Positions 40,922-49,994 are shown, counted from the stretch's first letter. The stretch: 64,000 bases of DNA from Shewanella zhangzhouensis (GCF_019457615.1 NZ_CP080414.1:2664501-2728500), one strand, 5' to 3'. The notes: generated from the letters alone by a model not told the origin. Numbers and translations: made by a program.

Positions 40922-41959
40922 GTGAGCACTCCTACCCCACTGAGCTATAAAGACGCCGGTGTCGATATCGATGCAGGCAACGCACTGGTGCAAAACATCA
41001 AGTCTGCCGTTAAGCGCACCCGCCGCCCTGAAGTGATGGGCAACCTGGGTGGTTTTGGTGCCCTGTGTGAACTGCCGACCAAATACAAGCACCCAGTGCT
41101 GGTATCCGGTACCGACGGCGTGGGAACCAAGCTGCGTCTGGCCATCGACTTCAAGAGCCACGACACCGTGGGTGTTGATCTGGTCGCCATGTGTGTGAAC
41201 GACCTGATTGTGCAGGGCGCTGAGCCGCTGTTCTTCCTCGACTACTATGCCACCGGCAAGCTGGACGTAGAGACTGCCACCTCTGTGGTAAACGGCATCG
41301 GTGAAGGCTGCTTCCAGTCAGGTTGCGCCCTGATTGGTGGTGAGACCGCCGAAATGCCTGGCATGTACGAAGGCGAAGACTACGACCTGGCCGGTTTCTG
41401 CGTAGGTGTGGTTGAAAAGGCCGACATCATCGACGGCACCAAGGTGAAAGCCGGTGATGCGCTGATTGCCCTGGCCTCAAGTGGTCCTCACTCAAACGGT
41501 TATTCTCTGATCCGTAAGGTACTGGAAGTGAGCAAGGCCGATCCTCAAATGGATCTGAACGGCAAGCCGCTTATCAAGCACCTGCTGGAGCCTACCAAGA
41601 TTTATGTCAAATCACTGCTGAAGCTGATTGCCCAAAGCGATGTACACGCCATGGCGCACATCACCGGCGGCGGTTTCTGGGAAAACATCCCACGCGTACT
41701 GCCTGAAAACTGCAAAGCCGTGGTTCAGGGCGATTCCTGGCAGTGGCCTGTGGTATTCGACTGGCTGCAAACTGCCGGCAATATCGAAACCTACGAAATG
41801 TACCGCACCTTTAACTGCGGTGTGGGCATGGTTGTTGCCCTGCCCGCCGACAAGGTGGATGCGGCCCTTGAACTCCTCAAGGCCGAAGGCGAAAACGCCT
41901 GGCACATCGGCCATATCGCCGCCCGTAATGGCGATGAAGAGCAGGTGGAGATCCTCTGA
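40922..41959 (+). CDS. purM: Phosphoribosylformylglycinamidine cyclo-ligase (AIR synthetase)
   Basis: 345 residues from GTG 40922, with AGAGGA just upstream, exactly the E. coli length (start VSTPTPLSYKDAGVDIDAGNALV). The open frame extends 50 codons upstream into the upp promoter region, but that part has no family similarity. ATP-dependent ring closure of FGAM to AIR. Motifs: VSGTDGVGTKLRLA, GGETAEMPGMY, SSGPHSNGYSL and GGGFWENIPR. The stop overlaps the purN start (TGATG). I found no PurR box by eye. Confidence 0.96.
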   Translation: MSTPTPLSYKDAGVDIDAGNALVQNIKSAVKRTRRPEVMGNLGGFGALCELPTKYKHPVLVSGTDGVGTKLRLAIDFKSHDTVGVDLVAMCVNDLIVQGAEPLFFLDYYATGKLDVETATSVVNGIGEGCFQSGCALIGGETAEMPGMYEGEDYDLAGFCVGVVEKADIIDGTKVKAGDALIALASSGPHSNGYSLIRKVLEVSKADPQMDLNGKPLIKHLLEPTKIYVKSLLKLIAQSDVHAMAHITGGGFWENIPRVLPENCKAVVQGDSWQWPVVFDWLQTAGNIETYEMYRTFNCGVGMVVALPADKVDAALELLKAEGENAWHIGHIAARNGDEEQVEIL

Positions 41960-42597
41960 TGAGTTGTCGCGTCGTTGTCCTTATCTCCGGCAGTGGCAGT
42001 AATCTGCAGGCCATTATCGACCAGTGTCAGGGCCGCAGCGGCGTTGAACTGGTTGGCGTTATCAGTAATAAGCCTGATGCCTATGGTCTGGTCCGTGCCC
42101 ACCATGCCGAGATAAACACCAGCTGCGTTATCGCCCAAAAAGGTGAAAAACGCGCTGACTATGACGCGCGCCTCACGGCGGCCATTGAAGCCTATCAGCC
42201 AGACTTGATTGTGCTGGCAGGCTTTATGCGCATTCTCAGCGAAGGCTTTGTCAGCCGCTATCTGGGTAAGATGCTGAATATCCATCCGTCACTGCTGCCC
42301 AAGTACACCGGCCTGGATACCCACCAGCGTGCCATCGATGCCGGTGACAGCGAACATGGCGCCAGCGTGCATTTTGTCACCCCTGAGCTTGATGCCGGCC
42401 CTGTTATCCTGCAGGCGAAGGTACCCATCTATGAGGGTGATGACGCCCAAACGCTTGCCGAGCGGGTACATGAGCAGGAACATGCCATTTACCCTTTGGT
42501 CGTAAAATGGTTTGCCGCAGGCCGCTTGAAAATGGACGCCGATGGCGCCTATCTCGATGGCAACCTGATTGGTCCAAGCGGCTACGCCCCGGACTGA
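41959..42597 (+). CDS. purN: Phosphoribosylglycinamide formyltransferase
   Basis: 212 residues (E. coli 212). Transfers a formyl group from 10-formyl-THF to GAR. Motifs: VLISGSGSNLQAI, the catalytic segment LNIHPSLLPKYTGLDTHQRAI with Asn and His, and HFVTPELDAGPVI with the catalytic Asp. One-base overlap with purM shows translational coupling. Confidence 0.97.
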   Translation: MSCRVVVLISGSGSNLQAIIDQCQGRSGVELVGVISNKPDAYGLVRAHHAEINTSCVIAQKGEKRADYDARLTAAIEAYQPDLIVLAGFMRILSEGFVSRYLGKMLNIHPSLLPKYTGLDTHQRAIDAGDSEHGASVHFVTPELDAGPVILQAKVPIYEGDDAQTLAERVHEQEHAIYPLVVKWFAAGRLKMDADGAYLDGNLIGPSGYAPD

Positions 42598-42635
42598 GCA
42601 GACTAAAGCAAGCAGCACACTATTGCTGCTGAACG

Positions 42636-42667
42636 AAAAAAGAGGCCCGGTTGGCCTCTTTTTTTAT
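42636..42667 (+). terminator. Intrinsic terminator after purN
   Basis: AAAAAAGAGGCC, loop CGGTT, GGCCTC, then seven T. Confidence 0.9.
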
Positions 42668-42847
42668 CCGTTAATCTATTTTCCGCGACGTGGCGCTCGG
42701 ATCACCCCGCCCCCGAATCCTTTCAGTTAAATCCTGACATCCGCCGCTAACTTGCTCTGTTATCGTTGAATTTGCCGCCAATTTGGCTTTAGATAAATGG
42801 GCCGTCCATTTTTTCGCCAGCGACGGAACCTTGAACAGGATTTTTCA

Positions 42848-43594
42848 ATGAAAAACATCATCTGTGATATCGACGGAGTACTGCTGCACGACAACAAACT
42901 GGTGCCCGGCAGCGACAAATTTATTCATCGGGTGCTGGAACAAGGCAACCCCTTGGTAATCCTGACCAATTACCCGGTACAAACCGGCAAAGATCTGCAA
43001 AACCGCCTCGAAGCCGCAGGCATCAATGTCCCCGAGGAATGTTTTTACACCGCCGCCATGGCCACCGCAGACTTTTTGAAGCATCAGGAAGGCAGCAAGG
43101 CCTTTGTGATTGGTGAAGGCGCCCTCACTCACGAACTCTACAAGGCCGGTTTCACCATCACCGACATCAACCCCGACTTTGTGATTGTGGGTGAGACCCG
43201 CTCTTACAACTGGGACATGATCCATAAAGCGGCGCGGTTTGTAGCCGATGGCGCCCGCTTTATCGCCACCAACCCCGATACCCATGGCCCGGCGTTTTCA
43301 CCGGCTTGTGGCTCCCTGTGCGCTCCCATTGAGCGGATCACCGGCCGCAAACCCTTTTACGTGGGTAAACCCAGCAGCTGGATAGTGCGCTCTGCCTTAA
43401 ACCACATCAACGGCCACTCGGAAAACACGGTTATCATTGGCGATAATATGCGCACCGACATTCTGGCGGGTTTTCAGGCGGGTCTTGAGACCATACTGGT
43501 ACTCACAGGCGTCAGCCGTCTTGAAGACATAGAGAAAGAGCCGTTCAGGCCCAATCATGTGTTTAATTGTGCCGGTGACATCGATATTCTCTGA
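42848..43594 (+). CDS. nagD: HAD-family nucleotidase NagD
   Basis: 248 residues from ATG 42848 (AGGA upstream). HAD motifs: CDIDGVLLHD with the Asp nucleophile, TNYPVQTG, lysine in FYVGKPSSW and GDNMRTDI; the cap between motifs I and III is the C2 NagD type. E. coli NagD dephosphorylates UMP and other nucleoside monophosphates. There are no nag (N-acetylglucosamine) genes around, so the link to amino-sugar use is absent here. It stands alone 250 bp after purN. Confidence 0.9.
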   Translation: MKNIICDIDGVLLHDNKLVPGSDKFIHRVLEQGNPLVILTNYPVQTGKDLQNRLEAAGINVPEECFYTAAMATADFLKHQEGSKAFVIGEGALTHELYKAGFTITDINPDFVIVGETRSYNWDMIHKAARFVADGARFIATNPDTHGPAFSPACGSLCAPIERITGRKPFYVGKPSSWIVRSALNHINGHSENTVIIGDNMRTDILAGFQAGLETILVLTGVSRLEDIEKEPFRPNHVFNCAGDIDIL

Positions 43595-43796
43595 CCCGCA
43601 CCAACGCCAGCACGGCACCACACTCCCATATGTTCGAGCGTGCGGCTAATCCCAGGTACATGCACCCCGGGTATGTTCACAAATTGACACATAAAAATGG
43701 CCGTTTGCCTTGTCATGGGTAAGCGGCCTTTGTCATTATGGGCGCCGCAAATCAAACGCAAAACACAATAACAACAGAATACCAACAAGGTACCCT

Positions 43797-45425
43797 ATGA
43801 AATCACTGCTCCCTCTGGGACTTGTGCTGCTGACCGCCTGCAGCCAGGGCGGCCAGACTGCCGCCACGGCGCCATCGCCGGATTTTAATGAGGCGCGTTT
43901 CAGGAACGACATCAAAATCCTCTCTTCTGACGCCTTCGAAGGCCGCGCGCCCACCACCACCGGTGAAGAGCGTACCCTCGACTACCTCACCACAGCGTTT
44001 AAAGCCGCCGGACTCAAAGGTGCCAACAATGGCAGCTTTTTACAAAGCGTGCCCATGGTGACCTATAACGCCTCGGAGAATCAGGCCGTTCGCCTCGGCA
44101 ATCTTCATCCTGCCTACCGCAAAGACATAGTGCTGGGCAGTCGCCACAACAATCAAGGCGTAGAGATAAGCAAGGCGCCGCTGGTGTTTGTGGGCTATGG
44201 CATCAAGGCACCTGAATATGACTGGGACGATTACGCCGGCCTGGATATGCAGGGCAAGATTGCGGTTATCCTGGTCAACGACCCCGGATTTGCCGCACCT
44301 GAATCGGGCAAGTTCAAAGGCAAGGCCATGACTTACTACGGCCGCTGGAGCTACAAGTTTGAAGAAGCGAGCCGCCAGGGTGCCCTTGGCGCCATCATCA
44401 TCCATGATACGGCGCCCGCATCCTACCCCTGGTCTGTCATTGAAAACAGTTGGACCGGGCCGCAGCAAGACCTGGCAGATGCCAGTCAACATGACAACCG
44501 GGTTCAGGTAGAAGGCTGGATGACCCTGGATACCGCCAAGGCGCTCTTCGATGAGGCGGGCCTGTCACTGGACACCCTGAGCCAACAAGCCGCACTCACA
44601 CCGGGTAACCACGACCTCAAGCAAAGTGCCGATATCGCCTTTGCCAACAGCGCCACCTTTACCGACAGTTATAACCTGGTAGCAACCCTGCCGGGCACCG
44701 ACAAAGCCGGCGAGCATATCCTTTTTACCGCCCACTGGGACCATATCGGCAAAGACGACAGTCGCAACGGCGATAAAATCTACAACGGCGCTCTCGACAA
44801 CGCCTCTGGTGTCGCCGGTATTGTCGAAATCGCCCGCCAGTTTGCGGCGCTGGATGCCATGGGCTTTAAAAACCGCCGCTCCATCACCTTTATCGCCACC
44901 ACGGGTGAAGAGCAGGGTCTGCTTGGCTCACGATACTATGCCGCCAATCCACTGTTTCCCATCGACAAGACCATTGCGGTGCTGAACCTCGATTCGACCA
45001 ATGTGTTTGGCCGTACCAAGGACTTTACCATTGTCGGCAAGGGACAATCCCAGCTGGAAGACTATCTTGTCGCCGCGGCCAAAGCTCAGGGACGGGAAGC
45101 CGTGGCCGAAAAGAATCCGGCCTCCGGCGGCTTTTTCCGCTCCGATCACTTCAGCTTTGCCAAGCTGGGGGTTCCGGCAGCCTTCGCCGGTGGTGGCAGC
45201 ATTCCCCTGGACGATGCCACCGCCGCTTATAAGGCGGAGATGCAGCTGAAAATGAAAGGTTGCTATCACAACGTGTGCGATGAATATCGCGCCGATTGGG
45301 ATTTGTCCGGCGCCTTGCAGGATCTGGCCATCTATTACGATGTCGCAAGAACCCTGGCCAACAATGAGCACAAACCCGGGTATTATCAAAAAAGTGAGTT
45401 TTACCCGTTAAGACCCGCGAACTAG
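43797..45425 (+). CDS. M28-family metallopeptidase lipoprotein
   Basis: 542 residues from ATG 43797; the frame is open 29 codons upstream. Lipoprotein signal with lipobox LTAC (MKSLLPLGLVLLTACSQ). A PA-type insert lies in the first half, around IKAPEYDWDDYAGLDMQGKIAVILVNDPG. Two-zinc site residues: His in HWDHIG (near 312), Asp in DNASGVAGI, Glu pair in TGEEQGLLGS, Asp in LNLDSTN and His in RSDHFSF. Acts as an aminopeptidase or related peptidase in the envelope, probably processing exogenous peptides. Followed by a strong terminator. Confidence 0.9.
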   Translation: MKSLLPLGLVLLTACSQGGQTAATAPSPDFNEARFRNDIKILSSDAFEGRAPTTTGEERTLDYLTTAFKAAGLKGANNGSFLQSVPMVTYNASENQAVRLGNLHPAYRKDIVLGSRHNNQGVEISKAPLVFVGYGIKAPEYDWDDYAGLDMQGKIAVILVNDPGFAAPESGKFKGKAMTYYGRWSYKFEEASRQGALGAIIIHDTAPASYPWSVIENSWTGPQQDLADASQHDNRVQVEGWMTLDTAKALFDEAGLSLDTLSQQAALTPGNHDLKQSADIAFANSATFTDSYNLVATLPGTDKAGEHILFTAHWDHIGKDDSRNGDKIYNGALDNASGVAGIVEIARQFAALDAMGFKNRRSITFIATTGEEQGLLGSRYYAANPLFPIDKTIAVLNLDSTNVFGRTKDFTIVGKGQSQLEDYLVAAAKAQGREAVAEKNPASGGFFRSDHFSFAKLGVPAAFAGGGSIPLDDATAAYKAEMQLKMKGCYHNVCDEYRADWDLSGALQDLAIYYDVARTLANNEHKPGYYQKSEFYPLRPAN

Positions 45426-45434
45426 ATCTCCACC

Positions 45435-45464
45435 ACAGGGCACCCCAAGGGTGCCCTGTTTGTT
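45435..45464 (+). terminator. Intrinsic terminator after the M28 peptidase gene
   Basis: ACAGGGCACCC, loop CAA, GGGTGCCCTGT, then TTGTTTT. An 11-base perfect stem. Confidence 0.9.
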
Positions 45465-45744
45465 TTCTGCGCATTCAAACCGTGTACCATCCAACCACTT
45501 AAAATTACACCGCATTACGGATACACCAAGAGCCCGGCTCTTCTGCACAGCACAATTCAACCAACCATAATGAAACGCAATGAATTTTGATGATAATTCA
45601 TTTAACTACGCCACCGAGCAAAATCATCATCACAAAAATGGCAACAAAAATGACTTTTCATCATTTTTATTATTTGCTTATTGCAGAATTCGCTGGCAAA
45701 GTGACAAAACATTGATGCCTATGAAGTGACGTGCGGAGTTTGTT
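45465..45744 (+). promoter_or_regulatory. AT-rich leader and promoter region of asnB
   Basis: 280 bp without a gene. It includes an inverted repeat AATGAATT-N8-AATTCATT (45579-45602) and A-rich tracts with repeated CAAAAATG-like words. The ribosome site GGAG lies 8 bases before the asnB ATG. No clear -35/-10 pair stands out; an Lrp/AsnC- or ArgR-type site is possible. Confidence 0.5.
45579..45602. promoter_or_regulatory. Inverted repeat upstream of asnB
   Basis: Perfect 8-base arms AATGAATT and AATTCATT with an 8-base spacer. The TGAAT/ATTCA halves recall ArgR boxes, but the spacing is too wide for one. Confidence 0.45.
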
Positions 45745-47409
45745 ATGTGTTCGATATTTGCCATTCTCGATATCCAGTCTGATGCCAGCGCCATGCGCCA
45801 GGTTGCCCTGGAGATGTCCAAGTTATTGCGTCACCGTGGTCCCGACTGGTCAGGTATTTACGCCGACGACCACGCCGTGCTGGCCCACGAGCGCCTCGCC
45901 ATTGTCGATATAGAACACGGTGCCCAGCCGCTTATCAGTGACGATGGCAGCCTGGTGTTGGCAGTGAACGGCGAAATCTACAACCACAAAGAACTCAAGG
46001 CAGAGCTTGGCGACAAATACAGCTACCAGACCAACAGCGACTGCGAAGTGATCCTGGCGCTGTATCAGGAATACGGCAGCGACTTTCTCGATAAACTCAA
46101 CGGCATCTTCGCATTTGTGCTCTATGACAAGGCCAAGGGCAGCTACCTGATTGGCCGCGACCATATCGGCATCATTCCGCTCTACACCGGCCGTGACGCC
46201 AAGGGTAACTTCTATGTGGCCTCAGAAATGAAGGCATTGGTGCCCGTGTGTAAAACCGTCGAAACCTTTGCCCCCGGCCATTACCTGTCAAGCACAGACG
46301 CCGAGCCCGTGCGCTACTATCAGCGCGACTGGCAAGCCTTTGACGCTGTGGCCGACAACGGTGCAAGCGTAGAAGAACTGCGCGCGGCACTGGAAGCCGC
46401 GGTCAAACGTCAGTTGATGTCAGACGTACCCTATGGCGTGTTGCTGTCCGGCGGGCTGGACTCGTCCATCGTGTCGGCCATTACCCAAACCTTCGCCAAG
46501 CGCCGCATTGAAGACAACGATGAAAGTGAAGCCTGGTGGCCACAGCTGCACTCCTTCGCCGTGGGCCTTAAAGGTTCGCCAGACTTGGCCGCATCACGCA
46601 AGGTGGCCGATGCCATTGGCACCATTCACCACGAAATTCATTTCACCTTCCAGGAAGGGCTGGATGCCATCAAGGACGTGATTTATCACCTGGAAACCTA
46701 TGATGTAACCACCATTCGCGCGGCCACGCCTATGTACTTGATGGCGCGTAAAATCAAGGCCATGGGTATCAAGATGGTACTCTCCGGCGAAGGCGCTGAT
46801 GAGCTTTTTGGCGGTTACCTGTATTTCCACAAGGCACCAAACCCTCAGGCCTTCCATGAAGAGCTGGTGCGTAAACTCGACAAGCTGCATCTGTTCGATT
46901 GCCTGCGTGCCAACAAGGCCATGGCGGCCTGGGGCCTCGAAGCGCGTGTCCCCTTCCTCGACAAGGAATTTATGGATGTGGCAATGCGCTTGAACCCTGC
47001 GGCCAAGATGTCCGGCAAGGGCAAAATAGAGAAGCACATTTTGCGGGAAGCCTTCGAGCACAAGCTGCCTGCCGAAATCGCCTGGCGTCAGAAGGAGCAG
47101 TTCAGCGATGGCGTGGGCTACAGCTGGATTGATGGCCTCAAGGAGCAAGCCGCGGCTCAGGTGGATGATTTACAGCTGGCCAATGCCCGTTTCCGTTTCC
47201 CGCACAACACGCCGGAAACCAAGGAGGCCTATTTCTACCGCTGCTTCTTTGAAGAGTTGTTCCCGCTGGAGTCTGCGGCCCTTACAGTCCCCGGTGGCAA
47301 GAGTGTAGCCTGCTCGACACCAGAGGCCCTCGCCTGGGATGCCAGCCTGCAGGGAATTATCGATCCCTCCGGCCGTGCAGTGCGCGAAGTGCACGCACAA
47401 AGCTACTGA
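45745..47409 (+). CDS. asnB: Asparagine synthetase B (glutamine-hydrolysing)
   Basis: 554 residues (E. coli 554). N-terminal glutaminase with nucleophile Cys2 (MCSIFAILD), HRGPDWSG and NGEIYNHKEL; C-terminal synthetase with the PP-loop SGGLDSS near residue 236 and the conserved LSGEGADELFGGYLYFHKAPN. Converts aspartate, glutamine and ATP to asparagine. Monocistronic, long AT-rich leader. Confidence 0.97.
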   Translation: MCSIFAILDIQSDASAMRQVALEMSKLLRHRGPDWSGIYADDHAVLAHERLAIVDIEHGAQPLISDDGSLVLAVNGEIYNHKELKAELGDKYSYQTNSDCEVILALYQEYGSDFLDKLNGIFAFVLYDKAKGSYLIGRDHIGIIPLYTGRDAKGNFYVASEMKALVPVCKTVETFAPGHYLSSTDAEPVRYYQRDWQAFDAVADNGASVEELRAALEAAVKRQLMSDVPYGVLLSGGLDSSIVSAITQTFAKRRIEDNDESEAWWPQLHSFAVGLKGSPDLAASRKVADAIGTIHHEIHFTFQEGLDAIKDVIYHLETYDVTTIRAATPMYLMARKIKAMGIKMVLSGEGADELFGGYLYFHKAPNPQAFHEELVRKLDKLHLFDCLRANKAMAAWGLEARVPFLDKEFMDVAMRLNPAAKMSGKGKIEKHILREAFEHKLPAEIAWRQKEQFSDGVGYSWIDGLKEQAAAQVDDLQLANARFRFPHNTPETKEAYFYRCFFEELFPLESAALTVPGGKSVACSTPEALAWDASLQGIIDPSGRAVREVHAQSY

Positions 47410-47481
47410 CAGCCGCTAACCTGTAGTTCGCGGATTAGCCAGCAGATAAGAGTCGATTGGAACACCTTCAGTTAATTGCAT

Positions 47482-47513
47482 AAAAAAGCCCTGTGTTGAA
47501 CACAGGGCTTTTT
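47482..47513 (+). terminator. Intrinsic terminator after asnB
   Basis: AAAAAGCCCTGTG, loop TTGAA, CACAGGGCTTTTT. Confidence 0.9.
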
Positions 47514-47555
47514 CATCGCTGGACTTTTATCTGAGCGGATCCAAACGGCGGGGAT

Positions 47556-47750
47556 TTACCGCAGCGGCTGTCCGCGCAGCGCGGCCATCTCCTCCAGCCG
47601 CTCTTTGGCACTTTCCAGTATCAACTGCTGCCGCCGTGGATTGGCCTGATGCCAATCGAGGATTTCCTGATAGCTGCGCCCACACCCCATGCAGATGTCC
47701 TCATTGGTCAGGCAGCAATTGCGAACGCAGGGAGATGGCAACTTATCCAT
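47556..47750 (-). CDS. DUF1289 Cys-rich small protein
   Basis: 64 residues. N-terminal cysteine cluster SPCVRNCCLTNEDICMGCGRS with CGR and the following W are the DUF1289 signature; these small proteins probably bind zinc or an Fe-S cluster. Function unknown. One base separates it from the upstream gene, so it ends the small operon 48452-47556. Confidence 0.88.
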   Translation of the reverse strand: MDKLPSPCVRNCCLTNEDICMGCGRSYQEILDWHQANPRRQQLILESAKERLEEMAALRGQPLR

Positions 47751-47751
47751 C

Positions 47752-48093
47752 TCAGGTCAACTTCTTAAAGTAGTGGGCTTTTTCCAGCTCGCGCACTTCC
47801 ATGGTCAGACTGGATGCCCGAATATCCATGGCATCGATGGCATTGGCCATCGATGCCATCAGCGCCCGCTTTTGCTCACTGCTGCGTCCGGGCATGATGC
47901 TGATGTCGACATGGATAAAGCTATCAGTGCCCTCCCCGGTTTGCGCCGCTTCGGCGCGATGGGCGCGGGTTTTGATGGATGCCGGCTCAAACAGGCCACT
48001 GGCGACCATTGCACTGTGACAGGCACGCGTCAGAGCTTCGGCAACATCATGTCCGTCAACATTGGCTGAAAAGTCAATAATACAATGAGGCAC
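47752..48093 (-). CDS. 5-carboxymethyl-2-hydroxymuconate isomerase-like (tautomerase fold)
   Basis: 113 residues from GTG 48093, with AGGAGC upstream. The opening PHCIIDFSANV supplies the catalytic N-terminal proline after Met removal, and HVDISIMPGRSSEQKRALMASM matches the HpaF/CHMI family. No homoprotocatechuate pathway genes are near, so the physiological substrate is unclear. Confidence 0.85.
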   Translation of the reverse strand: MPHCIIDFSANVDGHDVAEALTRACHSAMVASGLFEPASIKTRAHRAEAAQTGEGTDSFIHVDISIMPGRSSEQKRALMASMANAIDAMDIRASSLTMEVRELEKAHYFKKLT

Positions 48094-48101
48094 TTGAGCT
48101 C

Positions 48102-48452
48102 CTATTCAGACCAAACGGCATATTCATTGCCACTGGGACAGGCAAAGTGAAAACGTCGACCACCGGGAAAGCTGAAGACGGACCGGACTATACGGCCACC
48201 CTGGTGCATGATTTGCTCCTGTTTCGCCGCCAAATCATCGCTGTAAAGTACCAACAATGGGCCTGCCGCGGCGGTGAAGCTTACGTCGCCCAGATAAAAG
48301 CCGCCGTCGATGCCGGCATCCAAAAAGCAGCTGTATTCAGGGCCATAATCAAGAAACGCCCAACCAAACACTGCACTGAAAAACGCCTTGGTTTCAGCCA
48401 GCTTACTGCAGGGAATTTCCAAATAGTTAATGGTATTTACGCGGTTCATCAT
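48102..48452 (-). CDS. VOC-fold (glyoxalase/bleomycin resistance-like) protein
   Basis: 116 residues, one vicinal-oxygen-chelate domain pair: NTINYLEIPCSKLAETKAFFSAVFGW and GGRRFHFACPSGNEYAVWSE. The acidic metal ligand Glu is present near the end (NEYAVW), but the first ligand position is not obvious. Function unassigned. AAGGA precedes the ATG. Likely co-transcribed with the two small genes downstream (8-base and 1-base gaps). Confidence 0.85.
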   Translation of the reverse strand: MMNRVNTINYLEIPCSKLAETKAFFSAVFGWAFLDYGPEYSCFLDAGIDGGFYLGDVSFTAAAGPLLVLYSDDLAAKQEQIMHQGGRIVRSVFSFPGGRRFHFACPSGNEYAVWSE

Positions 48453-48514
48453 GCTTCCTTGACGCCGATGGGCATTTACGCCTTACGACTGATTTTTACC
48501 GTACCCTGGTCAGT

Positions 48515-49219
48515 TTATGCCTGTAGCAGCCCGGCGACAAGACCAATAAGACCGCCAAACACCCCTCCCCACACCACAAGCCAACCCAGGTGCTCACGGA
48601 TCATGTCCTGTACCAGGCGTTTGACCAGCTCAGGGGTGAGTTCATCGAGGCGATTTTGCACTATCTGCGCTATCTGGCTCTTGAAGTCCGACAACATATC
48701 CGGTTGTTCCAGCGCGGCTTTAAGCTGTTCATGGAAATTATCCGATGCGGCAATTTCAGTTAAGGACGCTTTCATTTTCTCTTCGAAGGGGGCCTTCATC
48801 GGGGCCAAGGCCTCAACGCCACCGAACATGGCCAACATGCCGCCGAAGGAGGACTGGGCAACGGTTTCCACCAGGGCATCGAATGCGGGGGTTAAGTCCA
48901 CCCCGGCAATGACGCCGGATAAGTCCAGCGCCCGGTGACCGGCGCCGTCACTTAGGAACCTGTCAATGTTTTCGTCGGTGAAGAACTGCTGCATCATGAG
49001 TTCGTGAATCGCTTTTTTAAAGGACTCGAACTTGGCAGGGATCACGCCTGAACCATAGAGTCCGGGCACTTTTTCAAACAACATGTGTACGGCAAGCTCG
49101 TTGGTGAGCGCGCCTGAGAGAGAAAACAGACCGACCGAGGTCAGCAGCGGTTGTTCTGCCGCAAAACCCGCAGCCGTAACGGCCGCAGCCAACCCATTGG
49201 TTACCAGCCCTTTATTCAT
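48515..49219 (-). CDS. DUF445-type membrane protein
   Basis: 234 residues from ATG 49219, chosen for its GGGGGAA ribosome site; the frame is open 56 codons upstream into the neighbouring region. Hydrophobic stretches at the N terminus (GLAAAVTAAGFAAEQPLLTSVGLFSLSGALTNELAVHMLF) and C terminus (LVVWGGVFGGLIGLVAGLLQ) bracket a soluble helical middle. The ALTNELAVHMLFEKVPGLYGSGVIPAKF motif is the DUF445 hallmark (YheB-like). Inner membrane; function unknown. Confidence 0.85.
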   Translation of the reverse strand: MNKGLVTNGLAAAVTAAGFAAEQPLLTSVGLFSLSGALTNELAVHMLFEKVPGLYGSGVIPAKFESFKKAIHELMMQQFFTDENIDRFLSDGAGHRALDLSGVIAGVDLTPAFDALVETVAQSSFGGMLAMFGGVEALAPMKAPFEEKMKASLTEIAASDNFHEQLKAALEQPDMLSDFKSQIAQIVQNRLDELTPELVKRLVQDMIREHLGWLVVWGGVFGGLIGLVAGLLQA

Positions 49220-49290
49220 GTAATTCCCCCAGTTGGACAACAAACAAAACGACGGCATTCTAGCAAGGAGTCCAACCGAGGCCAACGTCC

Positions 49291-49719
49291 TCAGCGCAGG
49301 GCCAGTACCTGATAGATACTGCGATCGCCGGTATCTGTGTTCAACACAACAGAAGTGTTGGCATCTACCAGGGTACGACGCACGCACAGCACGTCGGTTT
49401 CGCTGGCAAGCTCCATGGCTTTGCCGGCAAGCAAGTCAGCTACGCCGTGGTCGCGATACGCAGGGGTAACGTAGCTGTCATCGAAATACCACAGTGGCTT
49501 GAGATGCAGGGATGAATAGGAGGGATAGAGCTGAATAAATCCCACCGCGTTGTGTTCGTCCAAGGCGACGAAAATCACCGAGTCATTTTCGGTCAGGCGC
49601 GCTGACAAAAACTCACGCACGCCAATGGCGTCGGACGCAGAGCCAAGACTCTGGCGGTAGGCATTAAACAGGGGAACAAGATTGTCGAGATCGTTGTCGG
49701 TGGCTAAACGTATTTGCAT
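49291..49719 (-). CDS. GNAT-family N-acetyltransferase
   Basis: 142 residues from ATG 49719, with AAGGAAGAA upstream; the frame is open 45 codons further. Fold elements: MQIRLATDNDLDNLVPLFNAY, DEHNAVGFIQLYPSYSSL and the acetyl-CoA loop YVTPAYRDHGVADLLAGKAME, where RDHGVA is a slightly weakened form of the usual R/Q-x-x-G-x-G/A. Substrate unknown. Confidence 0.88.
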   Translation of the reverse strand: MQIRLATDNDLDNLVPLFNAYRQSLGSASDAIGVREFLSARLTENDSVIFVALDEHNAVGFIQLYPSYSSLHLKPLWYFDDSYVTPAYRDHGVADLLAGKAMELASETDVLCVRRTLVDANTSVVLNTDTGDRSIYQVLALR

Positions 49720-49780
49720 GCTTCTTCCTTGAATTATCCAAAGCTCCGGGGCCCAGAAAGACTCGAGTGAAGGTAACACA

Positions 49781-49861
49781 ATGAAATTAAAAAAGACACT
49801 GGCGAAACTGCGGCTCTTTTCTATGCTAATTACTGGCTTAGCCATGGCAATCACCGGCTAA
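49781..49861 (+). CDS. Possible 26-residue membrane peptide
   Basis: ATG 49781 with AAGG 7 bases upstream. Five Lys/Arg-rich positions in the first 11 residues (MKLKKTLAKLR), then a hydrophobic helix (LFSMLITGLAMAITG) and stop. This is the layout of single-span small proteins. It lies in a 275-bp gap with no other gene and is divergent from the acetyltransferase. No family is recognised; it may be chance. Confidence 0.4.
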   Translation: MKLKKTLAKLRLFSMLITGLAMAITG

Positions 49862-49994
49862 TACTGCTTCGCGAAAGGTGATGAAAGGGCCTTTTGGGAT
49901 ACGGTGCGGTGCGCTGCCGACATCCGGAGCCAATGGGCGGCGCACAGAGTCGCCTGGACGACGGTGACGACCACCGGCTCAGGCTAAAAAGAGA
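49862..49994. other. Structured gene-free segment
   Basis: Two stems are evident. GTGCGCTGCC/GGCGGCGCAC (49909-49918 with 49936-49945) forms ten pairs with one G-U. GCCTG/CAGGC (49952-49956 with 49980-49984) encloses GGTG/CACC. Neither is followed by a T-run on the plus strand. It lies beyond the stop of the ferredoxin-reductase gene on the minus strand and may fold the 3' end of its mRNA. Confidence 0.4.
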
